Counted from the stretch's first letter, positions 34,516-43,172 are shown. The stretch is DNA of 64,000 nt from Actinophytocola xinjiangensis (GCF_001921215.1 NZ_MSIF01000002.1:434001-498000), one strand, 5' to 3'. Program-made: numbers and translations. Notes: generated from the letters alone by a model not told the origin.

Positions 34516-35898
34516 ATGGACGCCTTCCTCTCCCGGCAAGGGGACCCGGCCTACACCTCGGCGACCAGGGTGTTCAACCTGGCCTCGCCGGCACGGCCGG
34601 CGCTCGCGGTGACCGCGCGGACCGTCGAGGACGTCCGCGCGGCACTGCGGCACGCCCGTGCCGAGGGGCTCGGCGTGCGGGTGCACAGCACCGGGCACTC
34701 CTCGGGCGGCGACGCGCCGATGACCGGCGCGCTGCTGGTCCGCACCCAGTTGGCCGGGCAGGTCGAGGTCGACCCGGTCGCCAGGGTGGCCCGGGTGCCC
34801 GCCGGCACCACGTGGGAGACCGTGCTCGCCGCGGTCGCCCCCTACGGGCTGGTGCCCCCGCACGGCTCGGCGGGCACCGTCGGCGTCGTCGGCTACCTGC
34901 TGCGCGGCGGGATCAGCTACTACGGCCGCAAGGTCGGCCTGGCCGCCAACAGCGTGCGTGCGGTCGAACTGGTCACCGCCGAGGGCGACACCGTCCGGGC
35001 GGACGCCGCCACCGAGCAGGACCTGTTCTGGGCGCTGCGCGGCGGCGGAGGCGGCTTCGGGGTGGTCACCGCGATCGAGGTGGCGCTGTTCCCGGCGAGC
35101 ACGGTCGTCACCGGCGCCACGTTCTGGTCGGCCGAGCACGCCGGCCGGCTGCTGCCGGTGTGGCTCAAGTGGACCCAGGACGCGCCGCCGGAGGCGTCGA
35201 CGTCCCTGCGGTTCCTCAACTTCCCGCCGCTGCCCGACGTGCCGCCGGTGCTCAGCGCCGGCCCGGTGTTCGCCGTCGACGGGGTCGTGGTCGGCACCGC
35301 CGGCGACGACCCGACCCGCGCCGAGCAGCAGGCCGCCGAGCTGGTGGAACCGCTGCGGGCGGTGGCCGAGCCGCTGCTGGACGAGTGGCAGACCACCTCG
35401 CCGACCTCGGTGCTCGGCATCCACATGGACCCGCCCGACCCGGTGCCCTACCGGGGCGACCACTTCCTGATCGACGAACCGGGCGAGGCCGGGACCGCCG
35501 AGCTGCTGGCGGTGCTCGGCGCGGATTCCGGCTCGCCGATGGTGGTCTCCGGGCTGCGTCAGCTCGGCGGCGCGATCGCCACCCCGAACCCGGACGGTGG
35601 CGTGCTCAACCACCTGGACGCGCGGTTCGTCTACTCCGGCACCGCCGTGCCAGAGGCCGGGCTGACCGACGCCGCCATCAGCGCGTACTTCGCCCGGGTG
35701 CGGACCGCGCTCGCGCCGTGGGACACCGGGCGGACCGCGCCCACGTTCGTCGAGAGCCACGAGCAGCCGCAGGGCCACCTCGACCCGGCCGACGTCGCGG
35801 CGGTGGACCGGGTCCGGGCCAGGATCGACCCGACCGGCCTGTTCGCCGGGGACATCACCCCGAACGCCAGTGCCGGGACCAGAAGGGAACAGTGGTGA
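34516..35898 (+). CDS. FAD-linked oxidase, berberine-bridge-enzyme type, second copy
   Basis: The protein has 460 residues, the same length as the paralogue at 4761. RVHSTGHSSGGDAPM contains the FAD-linking histidine, LFWALRGGGGGFGVV is the FAD-domain signature, and RIDPTGLFAGDI ends the substrate domain. The second attachment cysteine is absent (PPHGSAGTVGVVG). It starts 4 nt after the carrier protein and its TGA overlaps the NRPS start, so carrier, oxidase and NRPS are tightly coupled. Inferred: oxidation of a carrier-bound residue. Substrate unknown. Confidence 0.87.
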   Translation: MDAFLSRQGDPAYTSATRVFNLASPARPALAVTARTVEDVRAALRHARAEGLGVRVHSTGHSSGGDAPMTGALLVRTQLAGQVEVDPVARVARVPAGTTWETVLAAVAPYGLVPPHGSAGTVGVVGYLLRGGISYYGRKVGLAANSVRAVELVTAEGDTVRADAATEQDLFWALRGGGGGFGVVTAIEVALFPASTVVTGATFWSAEHAGRLLPVWLKWTQDAPPEASTSLRFLNFPPLPDVPPVLSAGPVFAVDGVVVGTAGDDPTRAEQQAAELVEPLRAVAEPLLDEWQTTSPTSVLGIHMDPPDPVPYRGDHFLIDEPGEAGTAELLAVLGADSGSPMVVSGLRQLGGAIATPNPDGGVLNHLDARFVYSGTAVPEAGLTDAAISAYFARVRTALAPWDTGRTAPTFVESHEQPQGHLDPADVAAVDRVRARIDPTGLFAGDITPNASAGTRREQW

Positions 35899-38800
35899 GC
35901 ACCGACGAGGCCGTCACGTCCAGCGCGCAGAACGGGCTGTGGTTCCTGACCGAACTGGCGCCCGGCGCGGCGGCCGACACGTTGCACGTGGCCTACCGGG
36001 TGCGCGGCGACCTCGACGCCGCCGCCCTGCGCGCGGGGTGGCGCGGCGTGCTGGCCCGCCACGAGAGCCTGCGGACCACGATCGTGGCGCGCGAGGGCGT
36101 GCCGCGCCGGCGGGTGGCCGCCGAGGCGTCGGTCGAGGCGTGCGCGTCCGGCCCGGTCGACCTGGCCGACGGCCCGCCGGCCCGGCTGTCGGTCACCACC
36201 ACCGGCGAGGGCGAGCACCGCGTCGACCTGGTGGTCCACCGCGCGGTCTGCGACGAGGAGTCGCTGGCCGTCATCGTCGGTGAGCTGGCCGCGGCCTACG
36301 CCGGCCGGCCCCTGGGCACCCCGCCGCCCGGCTACCCCCGCCACGCCCGCAACCAGCACGAGCAGGACCGCGAGGAGCTGGTGCGGTGGTGGCGCGAACG
36401 CCTCACACCGCTGCCGCCGCCGCTGGACCTGCCGGTGGACCGCACCCGCCCGCGCACCCCGGCCGCCGAGGTCGGCCAGCTGCGGTTCTCCTGGCCCGAG
36501 CTCGCCGGTCCGCTCGCCCGGCTGTCCACCCAGGTCGGTGTGGCGCCGGGAACTGTGCTGCTGGCCGCGTTCCAGACGTTGCTGCACCGCTACAGCGGCG
36601 AGGAGCTGGTCGCCGTCGGCGTGCCGGCGGTGCTGCGCCCGCGCGAGTTCGCCGGCACCGTCGGCCAGTTCCGCAACCTGCTGGTGGTGTGCGCGTCGTT
36701 CGACGGGCGGCCCGCGTTCGCCGAGCTGGTGTCCCGGGTGGCGACCGCCACCGACGAGGCCCTCGCGCACGGCGAGCTGCCGTTCGAGGAGCTGGTCGGC
36801 GCCCTGCCGGTCGACCGCGATCCCCGGCGGGTTCCGTTCTGTGACGCCATGTTCGTGCTCAACGACGGCTCGGAGCCCTCGCTGGCGCTGCCCGGCGTCG
36901 AGGTCACCGCGGTGGACGTGACGCCGGGCCCGGCCCGCGCCGACCTCACGTTGACCGTCGACCGGGTCGACGAGGTGATCACCGGCGCGCTGACCTACCG
37001 CGACAGCCTGTTCGAGCCCTCCTCGGCCACCCAGGTCCTCGCCCAGCTGCACACCCTGCTCACCGCCGCGCTCACCGACCCGGCCCTCCCGGCCGTCGCG
37101 CTGCCGCTGGAGGGCGAGCAGGCGCTGCTGGCCGCCGCCCGGGCCGCCGACCTGATCGACGCCGGCCCGCCCGGCCAGGACGCGGTCAACGTGCTGGTGC
37201 ACCGGGCCGCCGCCCGCACCCCGGACGCGCCCGCGTTGTCCTGGGCCGGCCAGCGGGTCACCTACCGCGACCTGGTGGCCAGGGCCGCCAGGATCGCCTC
37301 GGCGCTGGGCCCGGACGTCGCCGGTGAGCCGGTGCTGGTGCGGATGGCGACCGGCCCCGACCAGGTCGCCGCGGTGCTCGCGGTGCTCGACGCCGGCGCG
37401 CGGCTGGTGTGCCTCGGCGGTGGCGACACCGGCGACCGGGGCCGCTCGGTGCTCGCCGAGCTGCGTCCCGCGTGCCTGGTGCTCGACGGCGCGGCGGGGG
37501 AGGACACGCTGGCCACCTGGTACGCCGAGGAGCACGGCGGCCGGCTGCTGGACGTGGCCGACCTGCCGGCCGGCGACCCGGTGCGCCCGGCCACCCCCGG
37601 CCCGGAGGCCGGCGCCTACGTCGCCTACACCTCCGGTTCGACCGGGCGGCCCAAGGGCATTCCGCAGACCCACGGCACGCTCGCCCAGTTCGTCACCTGG
37701 TTCGCCGGCGAGTTCGGCATCGGCCCCGGCGCGCGGGTCGCGCAGTGGGCCGCGCCGGGCTACGACGCCAGCCTGGGGGAGCTGTTCAGCGGGTTGCTGG
37801 CCGGCGCGACGGTGTGCCCGGTGCCGGACCGGATCCGGGCCAACCCGGAGAAGATCGTCGACTGGCTGGAGGACGAGCGGATCACCGTCTTCCAGACGGT
37901 GCCCAGCTTCGTGCGGGAGATCCTGCAGGTCGTGCGCGGCCGGGGCCGCCCGGAGCAGCTGCGGGCGGTCAACCACCTGCTGCTGGCCGGCGAGCCGCTG
38001 CCCGGCGACCTGGCGGGCGGGCTGCGTTCGACGCTGCCCGGCGTGCGGCTGGTCAACCTGTACGGCCCGACCGAGCTGATCCTGGCCTCCTGGCACGAGA
38101 TCGGCGGCCCGGTGCACGGCACCGCGCCGATCGGCCGGTCCATCCCGGGACGTCAGGTCCTGGTGCTCGACGACGAGGGCCGGCCCTGCCCGGCCGGGGT
38201 GACCGGCAACCTGGTCATCCGTGGCCCGCACGTCACCTCCGGCTACCTGGGGGCCGCCGCGGGGGAGCGCGACCAGTTCCGGGAGCTGGCGGGCACCGGC
38301 GTGTTCGGCCTGGACGGTCCCTGTTACCGGACCGGTGACCAGGGCCGGCGCCGCTGGGACGGCGCGCTGGAGTTCCGTGGCCGGGGCGACTTCCAGGTCA
38401 AGTTCAACGGGGTGCGGCTGGAGCTGGCCGACATCGAGACGGCGTTGGCCGAGCACGAGTCGGTCGCCGAGTGCGCGCTGGTGGCGGTGACCGACTCCGA
38501 CCGGCTGGTCCGCCGCCTGGTCGCCTACGTCGTGCCCCGGCGCACCGAGGACGGGAAGACGACCGGCGCGGCGAACGCGTGGCGGGTGGCGTTGCGCCGG
38601 CGCTTCGGCAAGGCGATGCCGCCGGTGCTGTTCCGGACGATGATCGCCATGCCGCGCAACGTCGGCGGCAAGATCGACCGGCGGCTGCTGCCCGATCCCG
38701 GGCCGGTGCGGCCGGCCGCCGTGCGTGCCCCGGAGTCGGCGGTGGAGCAGGGCGTGGCCAGGATCTGGGCCGGCCTGGGGGTCGACGTGTCCACTGTGGA

Positions 38801-38978
38801 GGACCAGTTCTTCGCGGCCGGCGGCCATTCGCTGCTGGTGCCCCGGGTGCTCGACGCGCTGCGGGAGCGTTACGGGACCCGTGTCCAGGCGCTGGAGTTC
38901 TTCGCCAACCCGACGGTCGCGGGTCTGGCCGCGCTGGTCGAGTCCCAGTCCTCCTTCCTGGTCGGGAACGACCTCTGA
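35895..38978 (+). CDS. Single-module NRPS: C-A-PCP with degenerate condensation domain
   Basis: The product has 1027 residues from GTG 35895 (GTGGTG doublet; the second fits AAGGGA spacing better). Residues 1-430 are a condensation-type domain, but the HHxxxDG motif reads HRAVCDE (115-121): catalytic His2 is Arg116 and Gly is Glu. The A domain runs from about 450 to 930 with VAYTSGSTGRPKG (A3), NLYGPTE (A5), TGDQGRR (A7) and NVGGKIDR (A10). Asp of the amino-acid-binding GYDAS is present. A hand-read pocket code is roughly D-A-G-Q-L-A-L-L-A, with no assigned substrate. PCP serine is near 979 (GGHSLL). There is no thioesterase domain. Inferred: activation and tethering of one amino acid for tailoring. 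Confidence 0.92.
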   Translation: MSTDEAVTSSAQNGLWFLTELAPGAAADTLHVAYRVRGDLDAAALRAGWRGVLARHESLRTTIVAREGVPRRRVAAEASVEACASGPVDLADGPPARLSVTTTGEGEHRVDLVVHRAVCDEESLAVIVGELAAAYAGRPLGTPPPGYPRHARNQHEQDREELVRWWRERLTPLPPPLDLPVDRTRPRTPAAEVGQLRFSWPELAGPLARLSTQVGVAPGTVLLAAFQTLLHRYSGEELVAVGVPAVLRPREFAGTVGQFRNLLVVCASFDGRPAFAELVSRVATATDEALAHGELPFEELVGALPVDRDPRRVPFCDAMFVLNDGSEPSLALPGVEVTAVDVTPGPARADLTLTVDRVDEVITGALTYRDSLFEPSSATQVLAQLHTLLTAALTDPALPAVALPLEGEQALLAAARAADLIDAGPPGQDAVNVLVHRAAARTPDAPALSWAGQRVTYRDLVARAARIASALGPDVAGEPVLVRMATGPDQVAAVLAVLDAGARLVCLGGGDTGDRGRSVLAELRPACLVLDGAAGEDTLATWYAEEHGGRLLDVADLPAGDPVRPATPGPEAGAYVAYTSGSTGRPKGIPQTHGTLAQFVTWFAGEFGIGPGARVAQWAAPGYDASLGELFSGLLAGATVCPVPDRIRANPEKIVDWLEDERITVFQTVPSFVREILQVVRGRGRPEQLRAVNHLLLAGEPLPGDLAGGLRSTLPGVRLVNLYGPTELILASWHEIGGPVHGTAPIGRSIPGRQVLVLDDEGRPCPAGVTGNLVIRGPHVTSGYLGAAAGERDQFRELAGTGVFGLDGPCYRTGDQGRRRWDGALEFRGRGDFQVKFNGVRLELADIETALAEHESVAECALVAVTDSDRLVRRLVAYVVPRRTEDGKTTGAANAWRVALRRRFGKAMPPVLFRTMIAMPRNVGGKIDRRLLPDPGPVRPAAVRAPESAVEQGVARIWAGLGVDVSTVEDQFFAAGGHSLLVPRVLDALRERYGTRVQALEFFANPTVAGLAALVESQSSFLVGNDL

Positions 38979-39991
38979 CCGGGGCGGCGGTCGGTACCGG
39001 CGGCACGAACTCGTGCGCGCTGGAACCCGCGCTGGGCCAGGGTTGTCTCGACCGCGCGACCCGTGCCCTCGCGGCCGGCGCGGAGTTCCCGTTGCGCGAC
39101 GTCGTGACACACGTCCAGGCGTGTGGCCGCCCCGCCGTCGACCCCGCCCTGCTCGCCGCCCTGCGTGCCGTGGAGCCCACCGACCCGCTGCTGGCGGCGT
39201 GGTTGCCGTGCCTGCTCGACCACGAGCGTCCCGGGTTCGACACCTACGCCGCCGTCCCGGTCCTGGAGCAGGCGGCCGCCGCCCAGCGCGACCCGGAGGC
39301 GGCGTTCGACGAGCTGATCGCCGCCCTGCTGGCCGATCTGCTGCTGGTCGAGACGACAGCCCTGGCCGCGCGCCCGACGCCCGCCCAGCGCCTGCGCACC
39401 CTGGCGGGTGTGCGCGCGGTCGCCCGGTCCGGTGACCTGGCTCCCCGCGCCCGCGCCCGAATCCCTGACATCACCGACACCTCCGCGCTGGTGGCCACCG
39501 CCGCCGAGCTGGCCAGGACGGTCCTGCGCCGCACCCCGCCGGCGCTGCGCACGGCGGTGGGCGCGGCCGTGCTGCCGATGACCACCCTGCACGACGAGAT
39601 CGTGGTCATCCGCTGTGCGCAGGTCACCGAGCTGCTGTACCGCAGGCTCGGCGCGCGCCTGAAACGCGCGGTGCACGCGCTGCGCCGGGGCGAGCTGGCC
39701 GAGGCCGTCACCCAGGTCGACGACGCGTCCGCCAGGCTGGCCGCCAGTGCCGTCATCGTGCGCCTGCTCGCGACCCTGCCCCGTGACCGGTTCCAGGTCA
39801 TCCGGGAGCACACGCGCGGTCGGGGCGCCGCGCACACGCGGGCGGTCCGCGAGCTGACCGCACACCGCGCCCGGCTGTCGCCGCCGCGCGCGAGCGGGCT
39901 GGCCGACGCGCTGGCCGTGTTCGACCGGGCGTGGCGTGCCGTGTCGTCGGTGCGCGAACCGGAACCGGAGAACCGGTCCAGGATCGCCTGA
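38975..39991 (+). CDS. Tryptophan-2,3-dioxygenase-superfamily-like protein
   Basis: The frame ending at 39991 has no ATG or GTG near its start. A CTG at 38975 overlaps the NRPS stop, and TTG 39092 (GGAG upstream) or GTG 39104 are alternatives. From about residue 206 the protein follows TDO core spacing: HDEIVVIRCAQVTELL corresponds to HDExxFIxxHQxxEL, then RGELAEA, LATLPRDRFQVIRE and RAVREL. The distal histidine is replaced by Ala (about 215), and the C-terminal proximal-haem part of TDO is missing, while about 200 extra residues precede the core. Known relatives (TDO, MarE, PrnB) oxidise indoles. This one may bind haem differently or be non-catalytic. Confidence 0.55.
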   Translation: MTGAAVGTGGTNSCALEPALGQGCLDRATRALAAGAEFPLRDVVTHVQACGRPAVDPALLAALRAVEPTDPLLAAWLPCLLDHERPGFDTYAAVPVLEQAAAAQRDPEAAFDELIAALLADLLLVETTALAARPTPAQRLRTLAGVRAVARSGDLAPRARARIPDITDTSALVATAAELARTVLRRTPPALRTAVGAAVLPMTTLHDEIVVIRCAQVTELLYRRLGARLKRAVHALRRGELAEAVTQVDDASARLAASAVIVRLLATLPRDRFQVIREHTRGRGAAHTRAVRELTAHRARLSPPRASGLADALAVFDRAWRAVSSVREPEPENRSRIA

Positions 39992-40039
39992 CCACAGTGG
40001 ATTGACCGCACGCTCGAAGGTGTGCCGGGGTGCTCCCGG

Positions 40040-40070
40040 TTGACACCATAACTGTGTTATTCCATAACAC
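40040..40070 (+). promoter_or_regulatory. Consensus-like promoter with palindromic operator
   Basis: TTGACA (40040-40045) is followed after 17 bp by CATAAC (40063-40068), a good -35/-10 pair. A 17-bp perfect palindrome GTGTTATTCCATAACAC (40054-40070) covers the -10. ATAACTGTGTTAT (40048-40060) matches sites near 51900 and at 53838. The predicted start of transcription is very close to the ATG at 40083, so an alternative -10 or a near-leaderless transcript is possible. Confidence 0.7.
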
Positions 40071-40082
40071 CCGAGGAGAAAT

Positions 40083-40793
40083 ATGGAAGACCGCAGTCTG
40101 TACGAGGTGCTCAAGACGGCCCGGCTCAACGAGCGGTGCGCGGTGATGGCCGACGTGAAGTTCCGCTCCCCGCGCGACGGCGAACTGATCGCCCCGGGCA
40201 ATCTGGACGGGTACCTCGACGCCCTCATCGAGGGCGGTGTCGCCGCGATGTCCACACCGACCGATCCGGTGTACTTCGCCGGCGGGATCGACCTGGCGGC
40301 CAGGATCCGCGCGCGAACCGCGCTTCCGCTGATGCGCAAGGAGTTCTTCAGCACCCTGAGCCAGATCGACGAGTCGGTGAACGCCGGTTTCGACGCGATC
40401 CAGCTGTCGCTGAACACGGTCGCGCCGGGCCAGGTCGAGCGATTACGAGACCGTGCCGTGCGGCTGGGCCTGGAGGTCGTGTTCGGCGTCCACAACGAGG
40501 ACCACATCCGCGAGGCCGTGTCGTTGGGCGCGGTGGTGATCGCGGTCAACAACCGGGACATCGTGGCGCTGGAACTCGACACCGGAACCGTCAGCCGCAC
40601 CGAGGAACTGATCGCCACCATCCCGCACGACGTGTTCGTGATCTCGGAGAGTTCGTTCTACACCAAGGCGGACGTCGCCAGAGCGGGCGAGGCGGGCGCC
40701 GAAGCGGTCCTGGTCGGTACCGCGCTGGCGCAGAGCGCGAACCCGACGGAGCTGGCCAAGGAACTGAACGGCGCCAGGCTGTGGCCGAGGTAG
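40083..40793 (+). CDS. Indole-3-glycerol-phosphate-synthase-like barrel with altered active site
   Basis: The protein has 236 residues with GAGGAG 5 nt before ATG. Conserved segments align with IGPS: ADVKFRSPRDG, PLMRKEFF, VNNRDI and VISESSF. By hand alignment to the S. solfataricus enzyme, K53 (K26), K110 (K86), N180 (N156), E210 (E189) and S211 (S190) are present, E51 is D24, and catalytic E159 is G135 (FGVH instead of EVH). The N-terminal helix is also short. Known: E159 is needed for IGP synthesis. Inferred: a related ring-forming or lyase reaction rather than tryptophan biosynthesis. Translation is coupled to the TrpA-like gene, which overlaps its 3' end. Confidence 0.82.
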   Translation: MEDRSLYEVLKTARLNERCAVMADVKFRSPRDGELIAPGNLDGYLDALIEGGVAAMSTPTDPVYFAGGIDLAARIRARTALPLMRKEFFSTLSQIDESVNAGFDAIQLSLNTVAPGQVERLRDRAVRLGLEVVFGVHNEDHIREAVSLGAVVIAVNNRDIVALELDTGTVSRTEELIATIPHDVFVISESSFYTKADVARAGEAGAEAVLVGTALAQSANPTELAKELNGARLWPR

Positions 40794-41557
40794 ACCGCAT
40801 CGGAGCGCGGCTGCGGCGGACGGCGGGGCGCGGTGAGCGGTTGCTGGTCGTCTACCTGACCGTGGGCGACCCGGTGACCCCCAACGACCTCGCCGTGGCC
40901 GTGGCACAGGCCGGCGCCGACGTGCTGGAGCTGGGGATACCAACCCCGTCGACCGCCCCGCGCGGCGCCGAGATCGCCCACTCCTTCGACCGCGCCCGGG
41001 ACCACACACCACACCAGGCCTGGAAACTGGTGGGGGAGTTGCGCGCCCGCCTGCCCGACACCCCGCTGATCACCCTGGTGTACCCGTCGACGGTCACCGA
41101 CCTCGGCCCGCACGGAGTCCTGTCGGCCTGCCAGGAGTCCGGGGTGGACGGCCTGGTCCTCACCGATCCCGACGGGGACCTGACCTCGGCGACCGTGGCG
41201 GACACCGACCTGAGCGCCATCCCCCTGATCCGCCAGGGAACCGGGTCACCGCACCGCCTGGAAGCCACGGCCAGGCACCTCACCTACCGCCCGCTCGCCC
41301 CCCGCACCGGCGATCTCCTCAACCGCACCGAGGCACACCGGGCGGCCGAAGCCACAGCGGCCACCGCCACCAGACCCTTCCTGGCGGGCTTCGGCCTACG
41401 CACCGAACACGACATCCGCGCGGTGGTGCCCCACGCGGCCGGCGTGGTCCTGGGCAGCGAACTGTACCGAGGCCTGACGACCAGGCCCCCACCGGAACGA
41501 ACGCCCTGGGCTACCGGGGCCGTCCAGCGCTGGAAGACCGCCACGGCACTCCCGTGA
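40781..41557 (+). CDS. Tryptophan-synthase-alpha-like barrel lacking the catalytic aspartate
   Basis: Start GTG 40781 lies 13 nt inside the IGPS-like gene, giving 258 residues. It has the TrpA fold: LLVVYLTVGDP, AGADVLELGIPTPS, DGLVLTDPDGD, FLAGFGLRTEHDI and VVLGSELYRGL. E50 equals the general acid-base E49, but the loop that normally reads FSDPxADGP is TPSTAPRGA, so D60 is Arg61 and D56 is Ser57. No TrpB is in the window. Known: D60 is essential for indole release from IGP. Inferred: a repurposed aldolase-type barrel working with the IGPS-like enzyme. Confidence 0.82.
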   Translation: MAEVDRIGARLRRTAGRGERLLVVYLTVGDPVTPNDLAVAVAQAGADVLELGIPTPSTAPRGAEIAHSFDRARDHTPHQAWKLVGELRARLPDTPLITLVYPSTVTDLGPHGVLSACQESGVDGLVLTDPDGDLTSATVADTDLSAIPLIRQGTGSPHRLEATARHLTYRPLAPRTGDLLNRTEAHRAAEATAATATRPFLAGFGLRTEHDIRAVVPHAAGVVLGSELYRGLTTRPPPERTPWATGAVQRWKTATALP

Positions 41558-41575
41558 CCAGTCTCGGCGGGCCGA

Positions 41576-41609
41576 GGAGGGGGCAGGGCACCAGCCCCCT
41601 GTCCCCTCC
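41576..41609. terminator. Imperfect hairpin terminator
   Basis: GGAGGGGGCAGGG pairs with CCCCTGTCCCCTCC with one mismatch, between the convergent TrpA-like and DAHP synthase genes. Confidence 0.6.
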
Positions 41610-41621
41610 GCACCGCCACGA

Positions 41622-42713
41622 CTAGCCGGCCAGTCGTCGCTCCTGCTCGGTGTCCGCCGGCTCCCGGCCCATCACCGCGCTCAACTCGCCGACCATCCGC
41701 GACAACTCCCGCAGATCCTCGGCGATCAACGCCTGGGGCCCGTCACACAACGCCCGGTCCGGCTGCGGATGCACGTCGATGATCAACCCGTCGGCCCCGA
41801 CCACGATCCCCGCCCGACTCAACGGCAGGACCAGATCCCGATGCCCACCCGAATGCGACGGGTCGATGATCACCGGCAGGTGCGACATCCGCTGCACGAC
41901 CGGCACCGCCGAGATGTCCAGGGTGTTCCTGGTCGCGGTCTCGAACGTCCGGATGCCCCGCTCACACAGCACGATGTCCAGGTTGCCGCGCTGGGCGATG
42001 TACTCGGCGGCCATCAGCCACTCCTCGATCGTGGCGTTCATGCCGCGTTTGAGCATCACCGGCTTCCTGGTCGCCCCGACCGCCTGCAGCAGCGGGAAGT
42101 TCTGCATGTTCCTGGTGCCGATCTGCAGCATGTCCGCGTACGACGCGATCATGTCCACGTCCTCGACGCCGACGACCTCGGTGACGATCGGCAGGCCGAT
42201 CTCGTCGCGCACGTCGGACAGGATCTTCAGGCCGCGTTCGCCGAGACCCTGGAACGCGTACGGCGAGGTGCGGGGTTTGAACGCGCCGCCGCGCAGCAGG
42301 GTCGCGCCGGCCGCCTTGGCCATTCTGGCCGCGGCCAGGGTCTGGATCGGGGTCTCCACCGCGCAGGGACCGGCGATCAGGGTCATGGTCGTCGGGCCGA
42401 TCGGGACGCCGGCCACGTCGACCACCGACCGCTGCGGGTGGTGCTCACGACTGACCAGCTTGAACTTCGACGAGACCAGCGTGACCTTGGCGACCCCGCG
42501 CATCTCCCGCAGGTTCAGCTCCGCCAACTGCTCCATGTCGCCGACCAGACCGATGACGACCCGGGTGACCCGTACCTGCTCACGATCGGTGGCCGGGTCG
42601 AACACCCCGGTCACGCCTCGGCTGACGAACGCCTCACCGCCGGTCGACTCGACCAGCCGTACGACCGCGTCGATGTCCTCGGGTGTGACGTCCGGCGCCA
42701 TCACGATCACCAT
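41622..42713 (-). CDS. 3-deoxy-7-phosphoheptulonate (DAHP) synthase, class I-beta
   Basis: This 363-residue type I-beta DAHP synthase has an N-terminal ferredoxin-like regulatory domain (about 1-75, MVIVMAPDVTPEDIDAVVRL). The barrel has LIAGPCAVET, GGAFKPRTSPYAFQG, GTRNMQNFPLL, LKRGMNATIEEW and IDPSHSGGHRDLV, all metal- and phosphoenolpyruvate-binding segments, and appears intact. Known: it catalyses the first shikimate step, and the N-terminal domain mediates feedback inhibition in relatives. It is last in a minus-strand unit with chorismate mutase 45 nt upstream. Inferred: precursor supply for an aromatic unit. Confidence 0.93.
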   Translation of the reverse strand: MVIVMAPDVTPEDIDAVVRLVESTGGEAFVSRGVTGVFDPATDREQVRVTRVVIGLVGDMEQLAELNLREMRGVAKVTLVSSKFKLVSREHHPQRSVVDVAGVPIGPTTMTLIAGPCAVETPIQTLAAARMAKAAGATLLRGGAFKPRTSPYAFQGLGERGLKILSDVRDEIGLPIVTEVVGVEDVDMIASYADMLQIGTRNMQNFPLLQAVGATRKPVMLKRGMNATIEEWLMAAEYIAQRGNLDIVLCERGIRTFETATRNTLDISAVPVVQRMSHLPVIIDPSHSGGHRDLVLPLSRAGIVVGADGLIIDVHPQPDRALCDGPQALIAEDLRELSRMVGELSAVMGREPADTEQERRLAG

Positions 42714-42758
42714 TGTGGCGATACCTCATTCTTGTCGAACTCGTTCGGGTGGGCCGCC

Positions 42759-43172
42759 TCAGCCGGTCGCCGTTGAACCGCCGGGGCCACGGGTACCTGG
42801 GCGCCGCTCGCGCACCAGGTCGGGGCGGAGCTTGACGGCGCCGCGCAGGTAGACGTGCTCGACCATGGCCGGCGGCCGGTCGGTCTGGATGTGGGCGAGC
42901 AGCCGAACCACCCGTTCCATCGAGTTCGGCACGCCGATCTCGGTGGCGCACAGCATCGGGACGTCGGTGAGGCCGACCGCGCGGGCCGCCGCCGCGGGAA
43001 ACCCGCTGGCCAGGTCCGGTGTCATGGTGAAGAAGATGCTGATGATGTCGTCGAGAGCCAGGTCGTTGCGCCGGATGACCTCCAGCACGAGCGAACAGGT
43101 CTCGTCGAAGATGACGTCGGGGTCGTCCCGGTCGACCTGGACGGCTCCGCGAACGGCGCGTACCGCGATCAT
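42759..43172 (-). CDS. aroH: Chorismate mutase, AroH type
   Basis: Start ATG 43172 (GAAAGG 9 nt upstream) gives 137 residues, the usual AroH length. A longer frame is unsupported. Compared with B. subtilis chorismate mutase, the arginine of RAVRGA, the Arg in the FPAAAAR stretch (R63), Glu in CATEIGV (E78), Arg of MERVVRLL (R90) and Tyr of HVYL (Y108) are all present, so the active site is complete. It converts chorismate to prephenate. With the adjacent DAHP synthase it would favour phenylalanine, tyrosine or a phenylpyruvate-derived unit rather than anthranilate. Confidence 0.9.
   Translation of the reverse strand: MIAVRAVRGAVQVDRDDPDVIFDETCSLVLEVIRRNDLALDDIISIFFTMTPDLASGFPAAAARAVGLTDVPMLCATEIGVPNSMERVVRLLAHIQTDRPPAMVEHVYLRGAVKLRPDLVRERRPGTRGPGGSTATG

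Noticed and set aside
34812-35894. A 361-codon N-terminal extension of the NRPS frame
   Set aside because: It lies wholly inside the BBE-type oxidase gene in another frame and is Arg/Gly-rich shadow sequence.
37740-38120. Assigning an NRPS substrate from the hand-read code D-A-G-Q-L-A-L-L-A
   Set aside because: Manual alignment may be off by one and the code matches no amino acid I can name with confidence.
35631-39110. A 1159-codon minus-strand frame opposite the NRPS
   Set aside because: It mirrors the NRPS domains in the complementary frame and has no recognisable motif or ribosome site.
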